Assembly: GCA_965218555.1 (NCBI GenBank)
Contig: OZ244625.1
Span: 1,612,001-1,676,000 of the forward strand
Length of the DNA stretch: 64,000 nt
Origin: JAPPLB01 sp965218555
GTDB taxonomy: Bacteria > Acidobacteriota > Terriglobia > Bryobacterales > UBA6623
Reading direction: 5' to 3'
This document shows, one piece after another, positions 1 through 7,648 of the stretch. Every line of letters begins with the position of its first letter. Positions within the stretch are counted from its first letter, which is position 1. Both the position numbers and the translations under genes were made by a program. The notes below the pieces were generated by a model. The model was not told the DNA's origin. It ran no database searches and was given only the letters and a program-made list of their open reading frames with translations.

Positions 1-76
1 GGAGTACGGAGCTGAAGGAAGGAACGAGAAGAACGTCGTCGAAGGTAAGCGCTTCGGCAAGCGGAAGACTGACCAT
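1..76 (-). CDS. guaB: IMP dehydrogenase, 5' end only (partial)
   Basis: Only the first 25 codons lie in the window; the gene runs off the left edge. The reading MVSLPLAEALTFDDVLLVPS is the classical N-terminus of inosine-5'-monophosphate dehydrogenase (ALTFDDVLLVP motif), the NAD-dependent enzyme converting IMP to XMP in guanine nucleotide synthesis. The ATG is at 76-74. It is the last gene of a minus-strand run and starts 145 bp after the stop of the ABC exporter. No strong Shine-Dalgarno is visible just upstream. Identification rests on one motif, but that motif is highly specific. Confidence 0.85.
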   Translation of the reverse strand, partial: MVSLPLAEALTFDDVLLVPSFSSVL

Positions 77-221
77 ACGAAATGATAGGGGAGTTTCCCG
101 ACGCGGTGCAAGCCAATCCCGGCGAGAACGTCCAATCACCCCTACGCCGGGCATCTTGCCTTCCGGGGTTGGCACCTGGTTCCGGGGCTTGGCGCCGAAG
201 CGGCCTTGATCGACCGGTTCC

Positions 222-3074
222 TCAGGATGCCGGACCGGCGGTCTTACCCGCCCCTTCCTTCTGAGGCGGAGTGTCGAGCAGTCCGAAGATCCGTTCGCAG
301 CTCGCCATCGCCGACTGCAGGATGTCGTTCTTCTCGCTGAGGTCCTGGATCGGCCGAAAGATCCGCACAACGTATAGCAGGAAAGCGATCACGACGCCGA
401 CCGTCAGCGCGCCTTCGGACACACGGTAACCGCCGTACAGCAACAACACACCTGTAGCGAGGGCCCCAAGCCACTCGATCGCCGGGTAGAAACAGGCGTG
501 CACACGAATGGCCCGCCGGTGAGCGTCGCGATATTCGATGTTGATCCCCTCGAACTCCTTCATGCTCTGGTCTTCGTGCGCGAAGAGCTGCACCACCTTC
601 ATGCCGGAGATATGCTCCTGTAGAAAGGCCTTGGTTTGGGCGGCGGCCGGTTGCACCGAGCCGTACGCGGCGCGAGCGTGCTTGAGGAACCACCGTGTCA
701 CAAGCAGAATCGGCGGCGCCAGCGTCAACACTACCAAGGTCAGCTTCGGGCTGAGGTAGAACATGACTCCCAAGATGGCCGCCAACGTCAGCATGTCGCC
801 GAACACCGCCACGGCTCCGGACGTGAACATTTCGTTCAGTGATTCCCTATCTTTGTTGACCCGCGTGAGCAGACGCCCGGCCGTATTGCGATCGAAGAAC
901 CTCGTGTTCATCTTTTGCAGATGGGCAAAGATCTCCAAAAGCAAGTCCCGCATCACTCGTTGCCCGGTGTAGTGCATCACGTAGGTTTGCAGATAGCGGG
1001 CGCCGAATCCGATGAGCAGGGTCGCGGCGTAGAGGAGGGCGAGAAAGTCGAGGCCGGCTCGACCGTCTTCCAGCAGCCACGGGTCGAGCAGCGCAGGCAC
1101 GGATGCGACTTGCAAGTAGCGGTCAACAGCGACTTTCGTCAGGTACGGGCCAACCACTCCCAACAGGGAGTGGACGATCAGCAGAGCCATCGCAGACCCG
1201 ACCGCGAATCGATAAGGATGCAGGTAGGCCGCCAGCCGTCTGATCAATCTCATGTCATAGGTCTTCGCCGGCTCGTCAGAGACGTTCTTCTCTTCCCAGG
1301 AGGCTTCTTGCGCGGGCACGTTGGAGTCAGGCGGCTCGAGTTTCGCCTCGAGCTGCTGCTTTCCGCTCAGTGCGTGATAGCGTCCCCGAGCACCGAGAAG
1401 GTCGTCGTGCGGCCCTTCCTCAACAATCCGTCCCTGATCGAGAACGATGATCTTCTCAGCCAAGCGGGCGGTGGAAGGCCGGTGGGTGATGAGAAGGGTC
1501 GTCCGATTGCGCATGACGACTTGCAGGTTCCTGAGAATCCGCTCCTCGGTTTCGGCGTCAACACTTGACGCCGTGTCATCCAGGATGAGAATCCTCGGTT
1601 TTGCGAGCAGAGCCCGCGCAATCGCGACCTTGTGTTTCTGCCCGCCCGACAGATTGATCCCCTTTTTGCCCAGCAAGGTTTCATAGCGGTCAGGAAAAGA
1701 GTCGACATCCGCCGTGAGTTGCGCAACCTCGGCCGCTTGGGCGATCTCCCAGTTGTTCGCCCCCGAAACGCCGAACGCGATGTTGTCTCGAACCGTCCGG
1801 CTGAACAGGAACGTGTCCTGTGGCACGAAGCCAACCGCGTGCCGCAGCGAACGCAGGGGCAGTTCCCGTGCATCCATGCCGTCGACCAACACACGACCTT
1901 TCTGCGGATCGAAGAGCCGAGCCACAAGCTGAGCCAGGGTTGTTTTCCCGCTTCCGGCCGGTCCCAGGATCGCTACCGTCTCGCCCGCCGGGATCCGGAG
2001 ATGGATGCCCTCTACCGCCGGCCGTGAAGAGCCCGTGTAAGTGTACGTCACGTCCTGAAACTCAAGATCTCCACGAATCTCGACGAACTCGCCGTTTCCT
2101 CCGGCGGGATCGACGACATCCGGGCGCTGCCTCAGGATCTCGTTCAGCCGCGCGAGTGACGCAGTTCCGCGTTGAACCAGATTCACGACCCAGCCGAAGT
2201 CGATCAGCGGCCATGTGAAAACCGTTATGTAGCTCATGAACATGACAAACGAGCCGAGACTTATGGAGTCGTCCAAAACCCGCTGTCCGCCGTACCAGAG
2301 AACGATCACATAAGTCAGCCCGATGAGCGCCTCCAGTAGTGGATAGTACCGGCTCTTCAACCCGATCAGTTTGAGGTTCTCGCCTGTAAACGAGTCGGTT
2401 TGCTCCCGAAAGCTCCCGCTGCTGGTGTGCTGCTTGGCGACGTCGCGCGCAATCCTCACATTGCTTACGTGCTCCCGTGCAACGGAACTCGTATCCGCAT
2501 CACCTTCCTGCACGCGCTGGAAGCGATCGTGAATCCGTTTGCCGAAGAAGCCCACGATCAACGATATGGCCGGGACCGGAACCAAGATCAAACAGGTCAG
2601 ACGCCAATCCGTCAGACTCATGACGACCAGAACGCCGCTGAAAACGACAAGGAATTCCGCCGAGCACATGATCCCGGGACCTAGCAGCAAGCGGACCGCT
2701 GCGATGTCGTTCGTCGCGCGAGACATCAGGTCCCCTGTGTGATAGGAGCGATAGAACTGCTGGGAGAACGACAACAGACTCGAGAAAAGGTCCCGCCGCA
2801 AGTCGAACTCGATGTCGCGTGATATGCGGAACAGGGTCCAGCGCATCCAGTATTGGGAAATACCCTTTACAAGGGCGAGGGCCAGCAGCACCCCGACCCA
2901 CTGGACGAGCGTGCCTGACTCAAAATCGGCGTGCAGCGCATCGATGCTGAACTTGATGACGACCGGAATCGCAACGGTGAAGACGCTGTTGGCCAGCAAA
3001 GTACAGGCGCCTGCGGCAAAGCGCCAGCGATACCGAATCAGGTAGGGGACAAGTGTCCGCAGCGTCGAAAGCAT
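222..3074 (-). CDS. Fused ABC exporter, TMD-NBD-TMD, second ATPase domain absent
   Basis: 950 aa. Residues ~1-310 are a type IV (MsbA-like) exporter membrane domain; ~335-570 an ATPase domain with Walker A GPAGSGKTT (371-379), signature LSGGQ (475-479), Walker B ILILDD (495-500) and H-loop His531; ~608-930 a second membrane domain. The protein then stops after a short linker (ERIFGLLDTPPQ) where a second ATPase domain would normally begin. Fused exporters of this layout usually exceed 1150 aa. The residue after Walker B is Asp500 rather than the catalytic Glu, as in the degenerate site of heterodimeric exporters such as TM287/288 and MdlA. The domain with the catalytic Glu is therefore probably the missing one. 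Substrate unknown (lipid or drug by family). The 145 bp to guaB cannot hold the missing domain. It may be a deletion derivative or may need an ATPase encoded elsewhere. Confidence 0.9.
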   Translation of the reverse strand: MLSTLRTLVPYLIRYRWRFAAGACTLLANSVFTVAIPVVIKFSIDALHADFESGTLVQWVGVLLALALVKGISQYWMRWTLFRISRDIEFDLRRDLFSSLLSFSQQFYRSYHTGDLMSRATNDIAAVRLLLGPGIMCSAEFLVVFSGVLVVMSLTDWRLTCLILVPVPAISLIVGFFGKRIHDRFQRVQEGDADTSSVAREHVSNVRIARDVAKQHTSSGSFREQTDSFTGENLKLIGLKSRYYPLLEALIGLTYVIVLWYGGQRVLDDSISLGSFVMFMSYITVFTWPLIDFGWVVNLVQRGTASLARLNEILRQRPDVVDPAGGNGEFVEIRGDLEFQDVTYTYTGSSRPAVEGIHLRIPAGETVAILGPAGSGKTTLAQLVARLFDPQKGRVLVDGMDARELPLRSLRHAVGFVPQDTFLFSRTVRDNIAFGVSGANNWEIAQAAEVAQLTADVDSFPDRYETLLGKKGINLSGGQKHKVAIARALLAKPRILILDDTASSVDAETEERILRNLQVVMRNRTTLLITHRPSTARLAEKIIVLDQGRIVEEGPHDDLLGARGRYHALSGKQQLEAKLEPPDSNVPAQEASWEEKNVSDEPAKTYDMRLIRRLAAYLHPYRFAVGSAMALLIVHSLLGVVGPYLTKVAVDRYLQVASVPALLDPWLLEDGRAGLDFLALLYAATLLIGFGARYLQTYVMHYTGQRVMRDLLLEIFAHLQKMNTRFFDRNTAGRLLTRVNKDRESLNEMFTSGAVAVFGDMLTLAAILGVMFYLSPKLTLVVLTLAPPILLVTRWFLKHARAAYGSVQPAAAQTKAFLQEHISGMKVVQLFAHEDQSMKEFEGINIEYRDAHRRAIRVHACFYPAIEWLGALATGVLLLYGGYRVSEGALTVGVVIAFLLYVVRIFRPIQDLSEKNDILQSAMASCERIFGLLDTPPQKEGAGKTAGPAS

Positions 3075-3091
3075 GCCTGCCAGGAGTGATC

Positions 3092-3487
3092 TTACTCGAC
3101 CCAGGCGTTCAGGATCTTCAGGGCTTTCAGTAAGAACACTTTCTTGCCCTCACGGCAGCGCCACCAATCATCAGGCTCGAAGTGCGGGTTGGGAGCAGAG
3201 GCCAAAAGGTACTCGGTCTCGTCGCCGCCCTGCTGGTGGAAAATGTGACGTGCCCGCCGGGTGTGGAAATTCGATGTGACGACGATCGCTTTCTTAATCC
3301 CGCGCCGACGCAACTCGGCGTCGACGACTTGGGCCTCTTGTTTGGTGGAATGCACTTCCATGGGGAAGGGATCGAAGATTTCAGGCGGCGCTGCGGCCGT
3401 AAGCGGCCCCGCGACCAGGAGTGGCTCGGGGCTCAATAAATCACAATGGTTGGGCCGCGTGCCGGGAACGACCATCGAAGTCACCAC
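3092..3487 (-). CDS. YdcF/SanA-like DUF218 protein, N-terminally shortened
   Basis: 131 aa from a GTG start. The C-terminal half carries the DUF218 signature: an E/A-rich helix (KQEAQVVDAELRRRGI) followed by a beta strand and the conserved VTSNFHTRRAR segment. DUF218 proteins are usually membrane-anchored envelope proteins of 180-260 aa. Here the N-terminal anchor and the first 'VLGGG' strand are missing. A short stretch upstream in another frame reads PSVLVCSGDFDGR, resembling the 'VLVSGG' part of the family, which suggests a frameshift or 5' truncation beside the preceding gene (ends at 3512). It sits between the small membrane protein and the ABC exporter, all on the minus strand. Function in this family is poorly defined; the gene may be decaying. 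Confidence 0.6.
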   Translation of the reverse strand: MVTSMVVPGTRPNHCDLLSPEPLLVAGPLTAAAPPEIFDPFPMEVHSTKQEAQVVDAELRRRGIKKAIVVTSNFHTRRARHIFHQQGGDETEYLLASAPNPHFEPDDWWRCREGKKVFLLKALKILNAWVE

Positions 3488-3511
3488 TGCAAACGAGCAC
3501 GGACGGGGGCA

Positions 3512-4081
3512 TCAATCTCGGTTTTCGTCCTGTGATTGCTGATGGTCGAGTCTGCCAACTGTCCTGAGACGCTGATACAACTCTTCGACTTCGCTCTCGT
3601 CTTCTGGCCGCAGCAGCCGATAACGCGGCAGCCCCGAAGGCAGCGGCTGACCCGACATGGGGAGAACCTCACCCCAGTACTGGCTGTACGACAACCCGTC
3701 GATCAAGGCTTGACGAGCGGCGCGTCGCATCTGGCGCAGCAGCCGTCCCGCCGACTCGACATCACCGGGATAAATCAGCCGAATCCGTTTGCCGTCACGC
3801 AGACTGATCCGTAGCATCAGCGGTGAACTCCAGGCCGTTGAATCGATGCGCACGACTTCTCCCCATGCGATCGTACGCGACCCTACCCTGAGCTGTCGAT
3901 CGTCCACTTCGATGACCGGCCGTGTACCGAGATAGCAAAGCACAAACGAACTTGCCACGAACAACATCGCGGGAATCAGGGCCGCCCACCAGCGGGTCCC
4001 GCACCAAGCGGAAAACAGCGCGAAGCACGCTGCCACAACACCGGCAGGCAGATAGTGACGAGCTGGACGGTAGCAACTCAC
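3512..4081 (-). CDS. Small membrane protein with PH-like cytoplasmic domain
   Basis: 189 aa, not assigned to a named family. Two hydrophobic helices lie at about residues 10-27 and 32-52 in a short hairpin. They are followed by a soluble domain starting RPVIEVDDRQLRVGSRTIAWGEVVRID, a pattern typical of bacterial PH-like domains (bPH/DUF304 type) that sit after a two-helix anchor. The tail is charged and glutamine-rich. It is the first gene of the minus-strand run 4081-222 and lies just beside the IS insertion. The role is unknown; family members are envelope proteins of unclear function. Confidence 0.55.
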   Translation of the reverse strand: MSCYRPARHYLPAGVVAACFALFSAWCGTRWWAALIPAMLFVASSFVLCYLGTRPVIEVDDRQLRVGSRTIAWGEVVRIDSTAWSSPLMLRISLRDGKRIRLIYPGDVESAGRLLRQMRRAARQALIDGLSYSQYWGEVLPMSGQPLPSGLPRYRLLRPEDESEVEELYQRLRTVGRLDHQQSQDENRD

Positions 4082-4124
4082 GTCAAACCCCTCCTAAGCG
4101 TAGCGCTCCCCCTTTTGGCCGTCA

Positions 4125-4141
4125 ACCAGCTCTGAACCGTT
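4125..4141. repeat. Left copy of 17-bp target duplication
   Basis: ACCAGCTCTGAACCGTT occurs here and identically at 5697-5713, immediately outside the two ends of the ISNCY-type element. It reads as a target-site duplication; removing one copy and the element rebuilds a continuous intergenic sequence. Confidence 0.8.
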
Positions 4142-5696
4142 TGTCAACGCCCAATAGAAATGTCCCCTTGTACGTCAAGAGGGAATCGTCGTTGTCGAGG
4201 CTGTGGGAATGTGGGAATCGCGTGAGCGATTTGCAAGGACGGTGGGAAGGGTGGAAAACCGCGGCAAGGACCGTCCTGTGTGTTTGCTGGGTCAAGAGGG
4301 TTTTGCAGCCTTTCCATCCGGCCGTCATTTCCACAGCCCGCCGCGCCGCCGAGCCGTTTTTTCCACGGCCGGGTAGCGTCGCCAAGGGTGGTCGGCCGCT
4401 GGCGGCCGCGGCCGCGGCGCCCTGCGAGGCCGCGGCTCAGCAGGCCTTTGCGGTTGCGGTTGCGCCAGCGGCTCGAAGGCCACCTCGCGATCCTGGTGCA
4501 CCACTCGCAGCTCCCCACCCCGCGCTTGTTGCACCGTCACTCGTGCTCCCGCTCCCAGGTCTTGATTCCGCTTGGGCTTCAACTGCAAGAAGCGATTCTC
4601 AAAACGCACCACCCAGTCGTTGGAGACCACCCGTTCAGCTTCCAAACAAAACACCCCTCTCAGGTCCAGGCCCTCAGGCACAGGCCGGTGAAAGTTCGCC
4701 GCCGCCGGTTGCCGCCCGAAGCGGGCGTTGTGCTCCTCCAGATAGCCCTGCTGCAGATAGCGGTTCGCCGCCTCGTAATCGCTGATCCCCGCCAGCCGCC
4801 TCTTCTTGATCAGACGGTCTTGATGCGTTCCGTGGTGGCGCTCCACACGCCCTTTCGCCTGCGGGGACGACGCCACAATGATCCCGATGCCCAGCTTCGC
4901 GCACATGCGTCCGAACTGCGTCTGCGGCTCGACTCCTTCGATGGCTTCCCGTGATGTCGGCCGCCGCTGGTAGACGTTCTTCCCATCGCAGTACAACGCC
5001 TGCGGAACGCCGTATCGACGCACCCACGCTTGCAGCAGATCGGCGGCCGCCCAAGTCGTCTCCTCGTCCGAGAAACGGCACAGCCCCAGACCGCTCGCAT
5101 CGTCGACGAAGTTCATCAGACAAGCTTGAGGTCCACGTCCCTCCAGCCAATGGTGGTGCGAGCCGTCGAGTTGCACCAGCTCGCCGAAGTGCGCCCGCCG
5201 CTGCCGTCGCCTGCGGTGCGGCCGGCGCTTTCTGCTGCGGCTCCACAGACCGCCCGCCCGCATCCAGCACCGCAAGGTCTCGCGGGACACTTCGATCTCG
5301 TGATCCGATGCCAAATGTTCCGCCGCCAGCGTCGGCCCAAAGCGCTCGCCCGGCCCTCCCCCGTAGTGCTCCCGCACCAACTCCAAAACCCGCTCGCGGC
5401 GCTTTTCATCGGCGCGGTTCGAAGCACGGCCAACATGGCCGTGCAGCAGCGCCTTGCCCCCTCCCTCGCCGTAGCGCTTCTTCAGACGCTTCGCCTGCCG
5501 ATAGCTCACCCCCATCAACGTGGCCGCTTCTGTCAGCTTCACATCCCCGCGCTGCACCCGGCTCAGCACTTCACCACGCCTGATTTCCTTCGTGCTCATC
5601 CATGTCCTTCCCAATCTCGGCTCCTCCTTCGGAGCCCCAGATTAGGGGACACATTTCTATCGGGCGCTCATGGGGACATTATCATTGGGCTACAAC
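4142..5696 (-). mobile_element. ISNCY/IS1202-type insertion sequence
   Basis: About 1.55 kb with one transposase gene on the minus strand. The two ends match as imperfect inverted repeats: left end TGTCAACGCCCAATAGAAAT then GTCCCC (4142-4167), right end on the minus strand TGTAGCCCAATGATAATGTC then CCC. The right end carries a second related copy just inside (5644-5666). The element is flanked by a 17-bp direct repeat (4125-4141 and 5697-5713), which fits a target duplication. Long target duplications are reported for IS1202-group elements. The transposase ORF appears intact, so the copy may be recent. Confidence 0.8.
4325..5599 (-). CDS. ISNCY family (IS1202-like) DDE transposase
   Basis: 424 aa from the ATG at 5599, which has GGAAGGA six bases upstream; a TTG five codons earlier is possible. 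Residues ~1-60 form a helix-turn-helix (KLTEAATLMGVSYRQAKRLK), followed by a linker and an RNase H-like catalytic core. DDE residues are seen in LVQLDGSHHHW (first Asp), LYCDGKNVY (second Asp) and GRVERHHGTHQDRLIK (Glu). The C-terminus is rich in Pro/Arg/Gln. The layout matches ISNCY/IS1202 transposases, with the characteristic HHGTHQDR after the Glu. It is the only gene of its element and appears functional. Confidence 0.88.
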   Translation of the reverse strand: MSTKEIRRGEVLSRVQRGDVKLTEAATLMGVSYRQAKRLKKRYGEGGGKALLHGHVGRASNRADEKRRERVLELVREHYGGGPGERFGPTLAAEHLASDHEIEVSRETLRCWMRAGGLWSRSRKRRPHRRRRQRRAHFGELVQLDGSHHHWLEGRGPQACLMNFVDDASGLGLCRFSDEETTWAAADLLQAWVRRYGVPQALYCDGKNVYQRRPTSREAIEGVEPQTQFGRMCAKLGIGIIVASSPQAKGRVERHHGTHQDRLIKKRRLAGISDYEAANRYLQQGYLEEHNARFGRQPAAANFHRPVPEGLDLRGVFCLEAERVVSNDWVVRFENRFLQLKPKRNQDLGAGARVTVQQARGGELRVVHQDREVAFEPLAQPQPQRPAEPRPRRAPRPRPPAADHPWRRYPAVEKTARRRGGLWK

Positions 5697-5713
5697 ACCA
5701 GCTCTGAACCGTT
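5697..5713. repeat. Right copy of 17-bp target duplication
   Basis: Second, identical copy of ACCAGCTCTGAACCGTT, adjoining the right end of the ISNCY-type element (mate at 4125-4141). Confidence 0.8.
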
Positions 5714-5785
5714 GTACATCGAAAGGCGAAGTCCGGTTGGGGCAGGAGCATTTTTCGGGGTGCGGCCGTTCGTAGCGGACACGGT

Positions 5786-5815
5786 TTGACCCTCATCCCC
5801 GGCAGGCCCTATGCT
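5786..5815 (+). promoter_or_regulatory. Sigma-70 promoter of the rhomboid gene
   Basis: -35 TTGACC (5786-5791), 18-bp spacer, -10 TATGCT (5810-5815). The expected start site is near 5822, about 20 bases before the rhomboid ATG. It matches the 18-bp spacing of several other promoters in this window. Confidence 0.55.
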
Positions 5816-5844
5816 GCTTATGGGCCTCACCGGCCCGTGGCAAG

Positions 5845-6384
5845 ATGAGCGGCTACACGCAGTATTCCCGAGTGCAGTTTGGCTTCGGCGGGATCGTTCC
5901 GCGAGGCATCAAACTGCTGTTGATTTCCAATAGCGTCATCTTTGTCATCTACTTTCTCTGCTACTACACGCGCATCAACTCCCTGCTTTGGGTGTTCCAC
6001 TTCCTCAGCCTGATTCCGGATTGGGTCGTCCGCGGCGCGCTCTGGCAGCCATTCACATACCTCTTCCTGCACAGCCCTACCGGGTTCGGCCACATCCTCG
6101 TCAACATGCTGATGCTCTGGATGTTCGGCAGCGATCTCGAGCGCGACTGGGGCAAGCGGAGGTTCTTCAACTTCTATTTCGTCTGCGGCGCCGGCGCCGG
6201 CCTGCTCGACGTCACGGCGCGCTTCGCCCTGGGGGAAAACACAGCGGGGGCGACGATCGGCGCGTCGGGGGCGATCTACGGTGTCCTGCTGGCGTTCGGG
6301 CTGCTTTATCCGAACAGGACCATCTACGTCTTCCTGATGTTCCCGATTCCGGCGCGCATCTTCGTACTGATCTTATGGGCGTGA
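5845..6384 (+). CDS. Rhomboid intramembrane serine protease, N-terminal part (frameshifted)
   Basis: 179 aa before a stop. It covers most of a rhomboid: a first membrane helix near residues 23-40, the HILVN segment (His83, Asn87) of the HxxxN motif that stabilises the oxyanion, and GASG at 139-142 with catalytic Ser141. The catalytic His helix is missing from this frame and is found in the next frame from 6375. A single-base loss near 6374, before ATGGGCGTGA, explains the break: restoring one base gives a continuous rhomboid of about 253 aa ending at 6605. It may be an inactivating mutation or a sequence error. Rhomboids cleave membrane protein helices inside the bilayer. The nearby tatA recalls that some TatA proteins are rhomboid substrates, but that link is speculative. 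Confidence 0.8.
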   Translation: MSGYTQYSRVQFGFGGIVPRGIKLLLISNSVIFVIYFLCYYTRINSLLWVFHFLSLIPDWVVRGALWQPFTYLFLHSPTGFGHILVNMLMLWMFGSDLERDWGKRRFFNFYFVCGAGAGLLDVTARFALGENTAGATIGASGAIYGVLLAFGLLYPNRTIYVFLMFPIPARIFVLILWA

Positions 6385-6605
6385 TCGCCTTCCTCTCCGC
6401 CGTGGCAGGCTCCGGCGGCGGCATCGCTCACTATGCCCATCTCGGCGGAATGGTCTTTGGCTACTTCTATCTCCGTCACCGACCGAGCTTTCTGAATATC
6501 GATTGGATGGAGAGCTACAGGCGGTGGCAGATGCGCCGGGCCCGGCGGCGGTTTCAGGTCTACATGAAGAAACGCGACGGCCGCGGGGACGATTGGGTAA
6601 ACTAG
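6375..6605 (+). CDS. Rhomboid C-terminal part in shifted frame
   Basis: 76 aa in the -1 frame relative to the N-terminal part. It begins MGVIAFLSAVAGSGGGIAHY and contains AHLGGMVFG, the helix with the rhomboid catalytic His and the GxxxG-like packing motif, followed by a basic cytoplasmic tail (RRWQMRRARRRFQVYMKKR). Its ATG (6375) lies 9 bases before the end of the upstream stop, so the two halves overlap as ATGGGCGTGA. Translational reinitiation is formally possible, but a split rhomboid with Ser and His on separate chains is not a known active form. I read it as the displaced 3' part of one gene. Confidence 0.7.
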   Translation: MGVIAFLSAVAGSGGGIAHYAHLGGMVFGYFYLRHRPSFLNIDWMESYRRWQMRRARRRFQVYMKKRDGRGDDWVN

Positions 6606-6661
6606 TCCAGCCGGCCGCGTCCGGGAGCAGGATCGCGGCCCTGGGTCGCCCAAACTTTGTC

Positions 6662-6690
6662 TTGACGCTGCTTCCCGGTGTTCCTAAAAT
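6662..6690 (+). promoter_or_regulatory. Sigma-70 promoter of tatA
   Basis: -35 TTGACG (6662-6667), 17-bp spacer, -10 TAAAAT (6685-6690). The predicted start is near 6697. The leader carries a strong ribosome-binding site, AGGAGG, about 6 bases before the tatA ATG. Confidence 0.55.
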
Positions 6691-6709
6691 AATTCACAGG
6701 AGGCTTTGA

Positions 6710-6943
6710 ATGCCGTTAATGAATGCCTCACACCTGCCGTTTGGGCTCATCATTCCAACGTTGGGCGTGCAGGAACTGATCATCATTCTGCTCATCGCCG
6801 TGTTGATTTTCGGCGGCCGCAAGATCCCCGAAATCTTCAAGGGAGTCGGTGACGGCATCCGTGAATTCAAAACCGCGATGAAGAAGGAAGACAAGCAAAC
6901 GGCGAGCGCCGGAGAGAAGAAGGAAGCGCCTCCACCTTCTTAG
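6710..6943 (+). CDS. tatA: Sec-independent protein translocase TatA
   Basis: 77 aa. A hydrophobic helix (VQELIIILLIAVLIFGGRKI) is followed by the conserved FGGRKIPE hinge, an amphipathic helix (IFKGVGDGIREFKTAMKKE) and a charged tail, the complete TatA/E layout. TatA oligomers form the pore that exports folded proteins carrying twin-arginine signals. The start is fixed by AGGAGG upstream; a second in-frame ATG four codons later is less well placed. It stands alone between the rhomboid and HU genes with its own promoter and terminator, with no tatB or tatC nearby. Eight predicted Tat substrates lie elsewhere in this window, so the pathway is clearly in use. Confidence 0.93.
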   Translation: MPLMNASHLPFGLIIPTLGVQELIIILLIAVLIFGGRKIPEIFKGVGDGIREFKTAMKKEDKQTASAGEKKEAPPPS

Positions 6944-6992
6944 CCGTTCGGCCCGTCATCCAACGGGCGACTCCAAGGATACAGGCAATAAG

Positions 6993-7018
6993 AAACCCCC
7001 TCCGACCGGAGGGGGTTT
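6993..7018. terminator. Intrinsic terminator between tatA and HU (bidirectional)
   Basis: Perfect 11-bp stem AAACCCCCTCC / GGAGGGGGTTT with the loop GACC, followed by T on the plus strand and by a T-rich run (TTTCTTATT) on the minus strand. It lies between convergent tatA and HU genes and can serve both. Confidence 0.85.
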
Positions 7019-7046
7019 TGTCCTTTTCGAGACTGCTGAGAAGTTA

Positions 7047-7346
7047 CTATTTCGGGGGAACGATTGCGTCCCTCGCGGACTTTGCAAGCCGAAACTTGAC
7101 GACCTTCTTCGCCGGAATCTTGATCGCTTGTCCGGTCGCAGGGTTCCTGCCCATGCGCGCTTTTCGTTCAGTCCGCACGAGGCGACCGAGACCAGGAACA
7201 ACGAAAACGCCGGTACGCTTCGTTTCCTTCACGGCCAGTTCTTCCAGTTCCTCGAAAATCTGTTTGACTTCCTTCTTGTTGACGCCGACCTTGTCCGCCA
7301 AATTGGCAACGATCTGCGCCTGCGTAAGTTTCTTCCTTTCAGCCAT
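7047..7346 (-). CDS. HU-family DNA-binding protein
   Basis: 99 aa from the ATG at 7346, chosen because AAGGAGG lies 4-5 bases upstream; the frame stays open 13 codons further but that part is not HU-like. The protein shows the HU/IHF fold: helices LTQAQIVANLADKVGVNKKEVKQIFEELEEL, then the beta arm with GLGRLVRTERKARMGRNPATG and the closing AKKVVKFRLAKSARDAI. HU proteins bind and bend DNA and organise the nucleoid. It is a single gene facing tatA with a shared terminator. The GRNPATG arm tip is standard. Confidence 0.93.
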   Translation of the reverse strand: MAERKKLTQAQIVANLADKVGVNKKEVKQIFEELEELAVKETKRTGVFVVPGLGRLVRTERKARMGRNPATGQAIKIPAKKVVKFRLAKSARDAIVPPK

Positions 7347-7648
7347 GCTCCTCCTTATGGAATCCTGCCGGACGGGTGAAATCATAAATAGTTTGCAATG
7401 TTTTATTCATGCCTACTACCCTATCGTAAGCCACTCCGTGGTCGCTGTAAAGCCCTGACCGGCTGTCGAAGCCCCTGTCCATAGGGTTTCGAGTGGATTG
7501 AACGGCGGCGTCCTCACCCTCCGCGCGCGCTCGGACTCCGCGCCTGCTCAGAGATAAGCGACCATCGCCGAGCGCAACGCATCCAGCGGCGGCTGCGAAC
7601 GAACCACTGCCGCCTACAATGGAGGTTTCAGCGCTTTCTGACGTCATC

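Noticed and set aside
4280..4954. Long plus-strand open frames opposite the ISNCY transposase (3922-4785, 4280-4954, 4951-5583)
   Set aside because: They are antisense frames of a GC-rich transposase gene, with Pro/Arg-rich low-complexity translations and no motifs.
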